A DNA stretch of 42,863 bases from Candidatus Kaiserbacteria bacterium RIFCSPLOWO2_01_FULL_50_24 (GTDB lineage: Bacteria; Patescibacteriota; Minisyncoccia; Phycocordibacterales; UBA2100): positions 1 to 42,863 of the forward strand of contig MFLU01000017.1 in NCBI GenBank assembly GCA_001783335.1. The letters run 5' to 3'. Under the pieces are notes generated by a model that saw nothing but the letters and a program-made list of their open reading frames with translations, was not told the DNA's origin and did no database searches. The translations under genes were made by a program, and so were the position numbers. Positions 8,452 to 14,937 of this stretch are shown piece after piece (position 1 is the first letter of the stretch; the number at the start of each line of letters is the position of its first letter).

Positions 8452-8781
8452 ATGTCTCGTCGTCAGCAAAAAGTAACGGAAGAGATGGCGCATCGGGCAA
8501 GCGAGTACATGGCGCGCGAACTTGGCGTGCGCGCGCTCGTTACCGTTACGCGCGCAGAAATGTCGACCGATTTAAAACGAGTAGTTCTGTTCCTATCTGT
8601 TCTACCCGAATCTAAAGAAATGGAGGTGTTGAAATTCGCAAAACGCGAGCGAAGCAACTTCCGCGCGCACCTCACGGAGCACAGCAAAATCCGCCCGGTA
8701 CCGTTTGTTGATTTTATTATTGACGAGGGCGAAAAAAACCGCCGTCGAGTGGAAGAATTGATAAGAAAGAAAAACGAGTAG
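8452..8781 (+). CDS. rbfA: Ribosome-binding factor A
   Basis: 109 residues starting MSRRQQKVTEEMAHRASEYM. This is a small KH-like fold protein that helps late maturation of the 30S subunit near the 16S 5' end. 'GVRALVTVTRAEMSTDLKRVVLFLSVLPE' is the typical central RbfA strand-helix region. The start at 8452 is preferred over the in-frame ATG at 8425, which lies in the dispersed repeat. It lies downstream of infB and upstream of two tRNA genes. Confidence 0.9.
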   Translation: MSRRQQKVTEEMAHRASEYMARELGVRALVTVTRAEMSTDLKRVVLFLSVLPESKEMEVLKFAKRERSNFRAHLTEHSKIRPVPFVDFIIDEGEKNRRRVEELIRKKNE

Positions 8782-8805
8782 TATCGTGATATATTGGGCT
8801 TTATA

Positions 8806-8877
8806 GGCCCGATGGTGAAGTAGAAACACGGGGCTCTGCAAAAGCTCTATGCGCGGGTGCAATTCCCGCTCGGGCCT
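8806..8877 (+). tRNA. tRNA-Cys (GCA)
   Basis: Acceptor GGCCCGA/TCGGGCC, anticodon stem GGGCT/AGCTC with loop CTGCAAA (anticodon GCA) and discriminator T, as in tRNA-Cys. The T loop reads TGCAATT, so the normally invariant U55 is G. CCA is not encoded. Confidence 0.93.
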
Positions 8878-8925
8878 TACGCTGGAAGCTAGAGTCTAGA
8901 GACTAGAAGCTAGAAGCTGGCGCTT

Positions 8926-9008
8926 GCCGGGGTGGCGGAATGGTTTACGCAGAAGACTTAAAATCTTTGACCCGAAAGGGTTTGTGGGTTCGAGTCCCAC
9001 CCCCGGCA
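8926..9008 (+). tRNA. tRNA-Leu (UAA)
   Basis: Acceptor GCCGGGG/CCCCGGC, loop CTTAAAA (anticodon TAA), a long variable arm (CCCGAAAGGG) and a normal T arm (GTGGG TTCGAGT CCCAC). The discriminator is A and CCA is not encoded. A short degenerate 'TAGAAGCTAG' repeat precedes it. Confidence 0.95.
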
Positions 9009-9019
9009 TTAAGACATCC

Positions 9020-9046
9020 AAAACCGGAGTACATCTCCGGTTTTGT
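9020..9046 (+). terminator. Terminator after the tRNA-Leu gene
   Basis: AAAACCGGAG-tacat-CTCCGGTTTT, a 10-bp stem ending in a short T-run, 12 nt after the tRNA. Confidence 0.85.
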
Positions 9047-9055
9047 TGATGGCTT

Positions 9056-9180
9056 TGCCGAGGTGGGACGAGAAAGCGAGGACTGGGGCCCCGCGAGTAC
9101 GCGGGGATGTCCGAGCAGGGTCGAGAGGAACGAGGAGCGTCGGCGACGAGCAAACTCTTGACCGAGTCCCGCCCTCGGCA
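9056..9180. repeat. Structured element with tRNA-3'-like end
   Basis: TGCCGAGGTGGGAC (9056-9069) pairs imperfectly with GTCCCGCCCTCGGCA (9166-9180), and an inner CCCCGCG-AGTAC-GCGGGG hairpin is present. The 3' end (GAGTCCCGCCCTCGGCA) resembles the 3' end of the adjacent tRNA-Leu (GAGTCCCACCCCCGGCA). It is not a complete tRNA. It fills most of the spacer before the acyl-CoA dehydrogenase gene. Confidence 0.55.
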
Positions 9181-9251
9181 CAAAAGATGCAAGTTGACTT
9201 CCGTCATCAAAAGACGTAGGGTTCCGCTAGACATATCAAGGAGAACAACAC

Positions 9252-10430
9252 GTGAAAAATGTTGGCTTTGCATATCGCGTGCTCGATGACGAGCTCAACG
9301 AGAAGCTGACGTGGGAATCACGGCAGTTTCGCAACACTGTGCAGTCTTGGGTGAACAAGCGATTCATGCCGCTTGTAACTGAGTGTTATTTGGACGGCAG
9401 GTTTCCGATGGAGCTTGTACCGGAAATGACCGAGCTCGGTTTGTTTGGAATCAAGGCAGACCCCATCTATGGCGGCCATGGCTTGAACAACTATGACTAC
9501 GGCCTTATTTGTCGTGAGCTAGAGGCGGGCGACAGTGGCCTTCGCAGCTTTGTTTCTGTGCAGAATTCGCTTGTCATATACCCAATAGAGCGGTTCGGAA
9601 GCGAGGATCAAAAAAAGCGATGGCTACCGCTCTTAACATCTGGAAAAGCTATCGGCGCTTTCGGGCTCACCGGCCCAGAGGGCGGTTCCGACCCCGAGAA
9701 CATGAAAACGCATGCCAGAAAAGATGGCAACGATTTCATGCTGAATGGCTCGAAGCAGTTCATTACTAACGGCAGCATCGCCGACGTGGTGATTGTGTGG
9801 GCAAAGCTTGACGGTATTGTGCGAGGATTTCTAGTAGAAAAAGGGACGTCCGGTCTTGAGTCCCGTGAAATGAAGAAGAAGCTTTCACTGTGCGCATCAA
9901 ACACCTCCGAGCTCTTTCTTAGCGGTGTTCGAGTTCCTGCGGATAGTCTTTTGCCCGGAACAATGGAGCGTGAAAGAACGTATCTTTCGTGCCTTAACGA
10001 AGCACGTTATGGAATTGCGTGGGGGGCTGTCGGTGTAGCGATCTTTTGTGCGGAGGCTGCGCTCGAATATGTCCGTAATCGGGTGCTTTTTGGAGAATCC
10101 CTAACGAAAAAGCAGCTGATCCAGGAAAAACTAGTGTTCATGGACGTGAATATCGAGTCGGCATTGCGGAGAATGATCGACATGGCTCGGCTCAAAGAGT
10201 CGGGCAAAATCCGATCTCGCGATATATCATGCGGAAAAATGGTAAATGTCGATATGGCGTGCGAAGTGTCTCGCTTGGCTCGCAGAATGATTGCCGGCAA
10301 TGGCATCATGGCCGAATACCATGTTATGCGACACATGATGAACTTAGAGAGTGTGTATACGTACGAGGGAACAAACGAAATACATATGCTTGCCCTGGGG
10401 CGAGACATTACAGGTGAAAATGCATTTTAG
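9252..10430 (+). CDS. Acyl-CoA dehydrogenase, glutaryl-CoA dehydrogenase-like
   Basis: 392 residues from a GTG start with AAGGAG 8 nt upstream. It has the full acyl-CoA dehydrogenase layout: an N-terminal helical domain, a middle beta domain with the FAD/substrate motif FGLTGPEGGSDP (about 137-148), and a C-terminal helical domain. The catalytic base Glu372 sits in TYEGTNEIHML. 'GLRSFVSVQNSLVIYPI' contains an arginine (R98) at the place that binds the gamma-carboxylate in glutaryl-CoA dehydrogenases, and the C-terminus 'LGRDITGENAF' also fits that subfamily. The family oxidises acyl-CoA thioesters with FAD and passes electrons to ETF. No ETF, CoA ligase or other beta-oxidation gene is visible nearby, and CPR bacteria normally lack this pathway, so transfer is likely. 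A strong terminator follows. Confidence 0.92.
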   Translation: MKNVGFAYRVLDDELNEKLTWESRQFRNTVQSWVNKRFMPLVTECYLDGRFPMELVPEMTELGLFGIKADPIYGGHGLNNYDYGLICRELEAGDSGLRSFVSVQNSLVIYPIERFGSEDQKKRWLPLLTSGKAIGAFGLTGPEGGSDPENMKTHARKDGNDFMLNGSKQFITNGSIADVVIVWAKLDGIVRGFLVEKGTSGLESREMKKKLSLCASNTSELFLSGVRVPADSLLPGTMERERTYLSCLNEARYGIAWGAVGVAIFCAEAALEYVRNRVLFGESLTKKQLIQEKLVFMDVNIESALRRMIDMARLKESGKIRSRDISCGKMVNVDMACEVSRLARRMIAGNGIMAEYHVMRHMMNLESVYTYEGTNEIHMLALGRDITGENAF

Positions 10431-10432
10431 TG

Positions 10433-10460
10433 AACCTCGCGCTAAGCGCGAGGTTTTCTT
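10433..10460 (+). terminator. Terminator of the acyl-CoA dehydrogenase gene
   Basis: AACCTCGCGC-taa-GCGCGAGGTT followed by TTCTT, starting 3 nt after the stop codon. Confidence 0.9.
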
Positions 10461-10863
10461 ATGATAAAAATTCCACGTAAAAGCAGTTGCGGCACCGCGG
10501 GGTGTTAGACCCTGCGGGTCGCTCGTGGTTCGCGGGTGTCTTTGCACACTCGACCCTGCGCCAAAGAGCGCAGGGTGTTTGCCTCTGTGGTTATGACGAG
10601 TTTTACCAAGATTTAACCTTGATATAAAACGAAACCCACGGTCACTAAAGTCATTTGGCTGCACCAAATGACTAAGTGCCTTGATCCTTACTGGCGACGT
10701 AGAGCGAGTGAAATGAAAATGTACTCATTTGCATTTCCGAGCCGAGGAGCCAGAAATCTCACAATAAAAGAGTGAGATTTACAGCAAACGCATGGGTCCC
10801 CGGCTCCGGTCGGTTTGTGCTTTTTTTTTGCTCCACCTTCCCGAGCTGTGCTCGGATAAGGTG
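10461..10863. other. Structured spacer without a supported gene
   Basis: No convincing reading frame. The stretch holds several hairpins: ACCCTGCGCCAAAGAGCGCAGGGT (about 10550-10573), near-identical in complement to the hairpin at 4663-4684; AGTCATTTGGCTGCACCAAATGACT as one stem-loop near 10648-10672; and AAATCTCAC/GTGAGATTT near 10754-10780 nested inside GGAGCC/GGCTCC. It could hold a structured RNA or a cluster of palindromic elements. I did not find RNase P, SRP or tmRNA signatures in it. Confidence 0.4.
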
Positions 10864-10901
10864 CAAAAAACAAAAACCCCAACTGTGCACAACAGTGGGG
10901 G
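10864..10901 (-). terminator. Terminator of the LipB-like gene
   Basis: On the minus strand: CCCCACTGT / ACAGT(T)GGGG with one bulge, then TTTTTGTTTTTTG, directly after the stop codon of the gene at 10902. Confidence 0.9.
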
Positions 10902-11606
10902 TTAGGCATACTTCACATACTCAATGTCGAGATCCCGGCCCAGATGTTCTCCAAGCACGTCAACAAATATCTTTGAAAATGCGTGTGCAAGCTGTGTGTC
11001 TATTTTCGGCGCACTTCCCGTGAGCCGCTCTACTGAAGACACATGCGTATTCGGCAAATTGCACGGATTGATGAGTTCAAACGGCGCGAGATCCGTGGAA
11101 AGATTCACTACACAACCGCGTGAGATTATCTTTTCTCCGTTTATTTTGAGGGAAAAACGAGCTCCTAGGAAACCGATTTTCCGTAACTCGCCATCGTCTT
11201 CTACCCACACTCCCTGCGAGCCGTACACGGTATAATTCGCGCGCGCCGCAATCGCACACCCTTCAAGAAAGCGGATCATTGTGTCTTGAAGAACATTCCG
11301 CAAATTATGCGGATGAAAGTTCTGCGGCATACGGAGACTGGTATACATAACCAATTGTCCGAGTCCGTGGTAGAGAAGGCCACCCCCGTCATGTGTATGC
11401 ACGATGTTTATCCCATTCTTTTTGCAATACCGCGCAAAATCCGCCGACGATACGCGAAGCGAACCAAGGTCGTCAATGTGGCTGTACCGAAACGCCGGAA
11501 ATGGCTCAAAAAGAAGAATCCGCTCCTCCCCCGCCGCCACAAGCCTGTCCGTTTCCGCCTCCATCTTGGAGAGCGGCTGTAATCCAAGCCATTGCACCTT
11601 AATCAT
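10902..11606 (-). CDS. lipB: LipB-like octanoyl/lipoyl transferase
   Basis: 234 residues of the LipB family, which moves octanoyl groups from acyl carrier protein to lipoyl domains. Diagnostic segments: 'HDGGGLLYHGLGQLVMY' (72-88, counterpart of RGGxxTYHGPGQ), 'GVWVEDDGELRKIGFLGARF' with the catalytic lysine K143, and 'FELINPCNLPNTHVSS' with the catalytic cysteine C182. The conserved HG before the third motif reads RG. AGGAGG precedes the ATG and a TTGACT / TACTCT promoter can be drawn further up. It converges on the acyl-CoA dehydrogenase gene. Lipoate metabolism is not expected in a typical CPR genome. A lipoate-protein ligase-like role is possible. Confidence 0.8.
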   Translation of the reverse strand: MIKVQWLGLQPLSKMEAETDRLVAAGEERILLFEPFPAFRYSHIDDLGSLRVSSADFARYCKKNGINIVHTHDGGGLLYHGLGQLVMYTSLRMPQNFHPHNLRNVLQDTMIRFLEGCAIAARANYTVYGSQGVWVEDDGELRKIGFLGARFSLKINGEKIISRGCVVNLSTDLAPFELINPCNLPNTHVSSVERLTGSAPKIDTQLAHAFSKIFVDVLGEHLGRDLDIEYVKYA

Positions 11607-11710
11607 GCGCCCGCTCCCCTCCTTATGAACCGTCTGAAGAATAGAGTAGTACTACCCGCGCATTAGTCAATTGTGTGGAAAACTTAATCTAGAGCGGTCT
11701 TCTGGTGTAG

Positions 11711-11716
11711 TACAAT
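11711..11716 (+). promoter_or_regulatory. -10 box, leaderless start
   Basis: TACAAT ending 7 nt before the ATG at 11724. No Shine-Dalgarno sequence can fit, so the message would begin at or next to the start codon. Confidence 0.6.
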
Positions 11717-11723
11717 TAGAGGT

Positions 11724-12458
11724 ATGAAATGCCCGCCACAGCTATATGACAGGGCATTGTTCTTGCGAAAGAAAGGTTGGAGTTATAATGAGATTCGCAA
11801 GGAGGTGCCTGTTGCAAAAAGTACACTGAGTTTGTGGTTGAAAAGTGTGCGTCTGTCCCCCGCCCACCGCGCGCGTTTGTACACAAAGAAAATACTTGTT
11901 CTTGCGCGCGGAGCATCTAGTCAAAAAGAACGGCGACAAAGAGAGGTTGACGAGATAATTGCAAAAGCAAGCGCTGAGATAGCTCTGCCAATATCCAAGA
12001 AAACGTTCAGATTATTTGGAGCGGCTTTATACTGGGCAGAGGGAACCAAAGGAAAAAACTTTGAAGTAACAAACTCGGATCCAGTTCTTATAGCGTTTAT
12101 GGCTAAGTGGTTTCAGGATGTATTTGAAATTCCTGTCGAGAGATTGCGTGCGCGCATTAATATATATCCGCAACAAAACGAAAAAGAACTGAAGCGGTTT
12201 TGGTCTGATTTAACAGGAATTCCATTGGAGAATTTTGGTAAAAGTTATGTTAAACCTTTAAGTAGCGGTTACAAGAAAAATAATCTCTATTACGGAACAA
12301 TAAAAGTGAATGTTTCAAGGGGAATAGACATGAAGCACAGAACTTTCGGATGGGTACAAGGTGCTTTACAGGAGTTGATGCCACAAATAGAATCAACTCA
12401 ACGGCGGTGGTTATCTTTGAGAGACAACGAGCGACCGCCGGTAAATCTCCCCTCATAG
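11724..12458 (+). CDS. HTH plus LAGLIDADG-like homing-type protein
   Basis: 244 residues. The N-terminus has a helix-turn-helix ('KKGWSYNEIRKEVPVAKSTLSLWLK', about 16-40). The middle carries 'LFGAALYWAEGTKG' (97-110), which has the spacing of a LAGLIDADG helix with Glu replacing Asp, and then 'EVTNSDPVLI' and a second alpha-beta unit around 140-200. It is probably a homing-endonuclease-type or derived DNA-binding protein, by pattern only. The last codons are the acceptor stem of the tRNA-Lys gene, and the stop TAG (12456-12458) is tRNA positions 8-10. Its -10 box lies 7 nt before the ATG. Confidence 0.65.
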   Translation: MKCPPQLYDRALFLRKKGWSYNEIRKEVPVAKSTLSLWLKSVRLSPAHRARLYTKKILVLARGASSQKERRQREVDEIIAKASAEIALPISKKTFRLFGAALYWAEGTKGKNFEVTNSDPVLIAFMAKWFQDVFEIPVERLRARINIYPQQNEKELKRFWSDLTGIPLENFGKSYVKPLSSGYKKNNLYYGTIKVNVSRGIDMKHRTFGWVQGALQELMPQIESTQRRWLSLRDNERPPVNLPS

Positions 12459-12519
12459 CTTAATGGTAAAGCACCGGTCTCTTAAACCGGCTACCCAGGT
12501 CCGATTCCTGGTGGGGGGA
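12449..12519 (+). tRNA. tRNA-Lys (CUU)
   Basis: Acceptor CCCCTCA/TGGGGGG, D arm GCTT/AAGC, anticodon arm CCGGT-CTCTTAA-ACCGG (anticodon CTT), T arm CCAGG-TCCGATT-CCTGG and discriminator A. It is 71 nt long with a 4-nt variable loop. U55 is replaced by C. CCA is not encoded. Its first ten bases are also the end of the homing-type reading frame. Confidence 0.9.
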
Positions 12520-12523
12520 TAAT

Positions 12524-12661
12524 CCGCACACTTATGTTGGTGTAGTGTTTTTCATTGCCAATATGGCGTCAGTTGCTAAAAAGCACGGTATACTCGCTTA
12601 TCGTGATGTGAAGAAAAATCTCCCTAAAACACAAGGCAATAACACCAACATAAGTGTGCGG
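12524..12661. repeat. Inverted-repeat element (CCGCACACTTA family)
   Basis: Perfect 20-bp arms CCGCACACTTATGTTGGTGT (12524-12543) and complement (12642-12661) enclose 98 nt. The arms begin with the same CCGCACACTTA as the cloverleaf element before infB. It starts 5 nt after the tRNA-Lys gene. Confidence 0.85.
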
Positions 12662-12719
12662 GGACAAGAAAGGGGGGCGATTATGGATTAGAGTTGGATT
12701 TGAAAATTCTTGTGCCGGC

Positions 12720-12910
12720 TCATCTCCGGTCCACGCGCCGCAGGCGCGTGGCATTAACACAATAAACAAGGCCGCGCCGTCTATCCCCGCACCAAAGGTG
12801 CGGGGTATTTCGCGGCGCGGCACCGCGGCTTGTTTTTTGGAAGAAGAATCGGCCACCGCCGATTCAGTTTAGTGTGTATCCCCGTAGCAAGCTACGGGGT
12901 ATTACACGCC
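12720..12910. repeat. Cluster of short GC-rich hairpins
   Basis: Successive hairpins: CCACGCGCC-gca-GGCGCGTGG (12732-12752); CCCCGCACC-aaa-GGTGCGGGG inside GCCGCGCCG/CGGCGCGGC and AACAAG/CTTGTT (about 12765-12835); GAATCGGC/GCCGATTC; and GTGTATCCCCGTAGC/GCTACGGGGTATTACAC (about 12873-12905). No gene is supported in 12662-13103, so this spacer appears to consist of stacked palindromes. Confidence 0.7.
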
Positions 12911-13009
12911 AATAAAACAGGTCGCCCGTCGATCTGCGCCATGAATAATGCTTTCTTTTTGTTATGGTATCGTATGTGTTATAGGATTATTATGCTGGGC
13001 GAGTGGCAG

Positions 13010-13076
13010 CCCCGCACCAAAAATATCACGTTGGTATTTTGAAGCCGGTTAGATTATGCTGATTTTGGTATGGGGT
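13010..13076. repeat. CCCCGYACCAAAA inverted-repeat element, copy 1
   Basis: CCCCGCACCAAAAATATCA (from 13010) pairs with TGATTTTGGTATGGGG (ending 13076). Elements with the same termini are at 17913-17980 and 30085-30190. Confidence 0.7.
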
Positions 13077-13103
13077 GAAAATGGTATACGCTTTATGGCA
13101 TAG

Positions 13104-13109
13104 TATAAT
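13104..13109 (+). promoter_or_regulatory. -10 box, leaderless start
   Basis: TATAAT ending 6 nt before the GTG at 13116, with no Shine-Dalgarno sequence. Confidence 0.65.
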
Positions 13110-13115
13110 TAACGA

Positions 13116-13757
13116 GTGAAGCGAAAATCAAATATTGATTTGATATGGTCGCCAGAATTCGCCTATGTGATAGGTATAATTGCTTCAGACGGCAATCTCT
13201 CACCCAGTGGTCGCCATATAAATATCACCTCGAAAGATAGGGAGATGGTTGAGACAGTAAAAAGCATTTTGCGACTTATGAATAAAATTGGTCGCAAAGC
13301 ACGTGGATATTCTAAGGACAAAAAATATTTCGTCCTTCAGTTCGGCGATATTAACTTTTATGAATTCTTGCTTTCAATCGGTCTTACTCCGAAAAAATCC
13401 AAGACCATTGGAGCAGTGGCAGTGCCAGATAAATTTTTCAGAGATTTTCTACGAGGATGCTTCGACGGCGATGGTTCCCTGGGCACCTTCCGGCATCCAG
13501 AAAGCAAACATCCTCAAGTGCGTCTCCGAATAACATCTGCGAGTCCAGCATTCTTGATTTGGCTCCTCAAAAGCGCGCAACGACTTTTTGTGATAGAGGG
13601 TGGGTATATCTATTCTCCAAAAAATAAAAGTGTGCAAATACTTTCCTTCGGGAAAGCTGACTCTATCAAGATTCTTCATCTGATGTATTATAAGAAATCT
13701 GTACCGGCCCTATCGCGAAAACGTAAGATCGCGACAGGACTATTGGTGGGTGAGTAG
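13116..13757 (+). CDS. LAGLIDADG homing endonuclease
   Basis: 213 residues from a GTG start. Two LAGLIDADG helices are visible: 'FAYVIGIIASDG' (about 15-26) and 'DFLRGCFDGDGSL' (about 110-122), each ending in the acidic residue that binds the catalytic metal. This is a monomeric two-domain free-standing enzyme. No intron or intein surrounds it. The reading frame runs into the tRNA-Leu(UAG) gene. Its last codons are the acceptor stem and its stop TAG (13755-13757) is tRNA positions 8-10, exactly as in the gene before tRNA-Lys. The likely target is the tRNA gene or its 5' flank. Confidence 0.88.
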   Translation: MKRKSNIDLIWSPEFAYVIGIIASDGNLSPSGRHINITSKDREMVETVKSILRLMNKIGRKARGYSKDKKYFVLQFGDINFYEFLLSIGLTPKKSKTIGAVAVPDKFFRDFLRGCFDGDGSLGTFRHPESKHPQVRLRITSASPAFLIWLLKSAQRLFVIEGGYIYSPKNKSVQILSFGKADSIKILHLMYYKKSVPALSRKRKIATGLLVGE

Positions 13758-13829
13758 CCGAATTGGTACAGGCGCACGGCTTAGGACCGTGTGGAGAAAT
13801 CCATGAGGGTTCGAGTCCCTCCTCACCCA
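13748..13829 (+). tRNA. tRNA-Leu (UAG)
   Basis: Acceptor GGGTGAG/CTCACCC, anticodon loop CTTAGGA (anticodon TAG), a long variable arm, T arm GAGGG-TTCGAGT-CCCTC and discriminator A. CCA is not encoded. Its first ten bases overlap the end of the homing endonuclease gene. Confidence 0.94.
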
Positions 13830-13834
13830 CAACA

Positions 13835-14149
13835 TTAATTGCCAAAAAAGTTCGGCGGAGGCGCCACATTTTCTATGCGCCCGATATCAAACCCGCCGAC
13901 ACGGCCGATGCCGAACGTATTCTCTAGAAGCCCGATTATCCCCCACACCGCAACCATGACAAGCATACCAACAAGACCCCAGAGTATGTGATCTTTGTCT
14001 TCCTGCTTCGGCTCGCCGGAATTCAGATGAATCATAAACATCACAAGCCCCCACATAAAAAGAAAGAACCCCGCTGTGAACACGAGTAAAATCGCCGGGT
14101 CAATGATGTATGTTACAAAGCGATCCAAAAGACCCGAGATAGCTTGCAT
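13835..14149 (-). CDS. Two-helix membrane protein, VirB2/TrbC-like (array member 1)
   Basis: 104 residues from the ATG at 14149; an upstream in-frame start at 14179 is less likely because TACATT lies 7 nt before 14149. There are two membrane helices, 'AILLVFTAGFFLFMWGLVMF' and 'HILWGLVGMLVMVAVWGIIG', joined by a short charged loop, and a Pro/Phe-rich tail. 'WG...hhhMVxVWGIIxLLxxTF' is shared with members 2 and 4. Such proteins are common in Patescibacteria and resemble type IV secretion pilins (VirB2/TrbC), although no ATPase or channel gene is visible here. Confidence 0.75.
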   Translation of the reverse strand: MQAISGLLDRFVTYIIDPAILLVFTAGFFLFMWGLVMFMIHLNSGEPKQEDKDHILWGLVGMLVMVAVWGIIGLLENTFGIGRVGGFDIGRIENVAPPPNFFGN

Positions 14150-14407
14150 GGTATTAAATGTAAAATGTAAACCCAGCACTTTCTAAACATTAGACTTCAC
14201 ACAAATACAGAAACACTTTTACATAATAATATATAGACTGCAGAAAGATGTAAGAAAGTGCTGGGTAAATATCGAAATGTAAAATGACAGTTCAAAATTA
14301 AAAATTCGTCATGTACACATTCAAAAGATTTTACGAATGTAGCGCATACCCGCTTGCCGCTACATACTGCGTGGCATGTGTCACAGGATATGACATACAG
14401 TGTACTC
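14150..14407. other. Repeat-filled spacer
   Basis: Contains the ACCCAGCACTTTCT inverted-repeat element (14171-14266) and part of a low-complexity 'AATGTAAAATGACA' repeat (14276-14320). No gene is supported. Confidence 0.5.
14171..14266. repeat. ACCCAGCAC inverted-repeat element
   Basis: Perfect 14-bp arms ACCCAGCACTTTCT (14171-14184) and complement (14253-14266), 68 nt apart. The termini match the element at 4646-4744. A shorter relative (ACACCTTTA/TAAAGGTGT) is near 14889-14930. Confidence 0.8.
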
Positions 14408-14776
14408 TTAAAATCCTCTAGTGTTGATTTGAATGCCTTTAGGAACTATCGGGTCCGTAGAAGTTACCTTAAATGTTGTTTGTAGAAGTCGGATGATGCC
14501 CCACACAGATACCATGACGAAAATCGCTATCACGCCCCAAAACATGATTTGCACACCCTTGCTTGCCGCGTCTGTACTGCCATGAACGCCAAAGATGTAC
14601 TGAATAAGACCCCAAAAGAAAGCTACGATGGCAAGTGTTATGAGAAGTCCGATAGTGGCGTTCAAAAATGTGTTGAAAAACGCGAGCGTATCAACAAGCG
14701 TCGCTGACGAGGCGAGTGCCGGAAAACTAATCGCAAGGAATGCGAGCACAGACGGACTCATCAAGTGTGTTGCCAT
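14408..14776 (-). CDS. Two-helix membrane protein, VirB2/TrbC-like (array member 2)
   Basis: 122 residues. An N-terminal signal-like hydrophobic stretch ends near 'FPALASSA', followed by two membrane helices: 'ATIGLLITLAIVAFFWGLIQYIF' and 'IMFWGVIAIFVMVSVWGIIRLLQTTF'. The second helix carries the motif FWG..hFVMVSVWGI shared with members 1 and 4, so they are paralogues. The small size, signal-like N-terminus and two helices are the VirB2/TrbC pilin layout. The role is unknown. Confidence 0.78.
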   Translation of the reverse strand: MATHLMSPSVLAFLAISFPALASSATLVDTLAFFNTFLNATIGLLITLAIVAFFWGLIQYIFGVHGSTDAASKGVQIMFWGVIAIFVMVSVWGIIRLLQTTFKVTSTDPIVPKGIQINTRGF

Positions 14777-14937
14777 AACAAGTTGACAATTATTTTAAGA
14801 TAGTTTAATGATAACCCACCTCTAGGAAAGGGCAACGGCATGGAAATGTGAGTGTGGATATCTCAAGGGACATTATATGGCTTCGGAAAACCCAACACCT
14901 TTAGTGACCAGTAATCATTAAAGGTGTCGGATAAACA

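Noticed and set aside
10461-10863. Possible tmRNA, RNase P RNA or SRP RNA
   Set aside because: None of the conserved signatures of these RNAs could be found by reading either strand.
12654-12872. A 72-codon plus-strand open frame after tRNA-Lys
   Set aside because: The frame is made of successive hairpins, has no start signal, and its composition follows the palindromes rather than protein.
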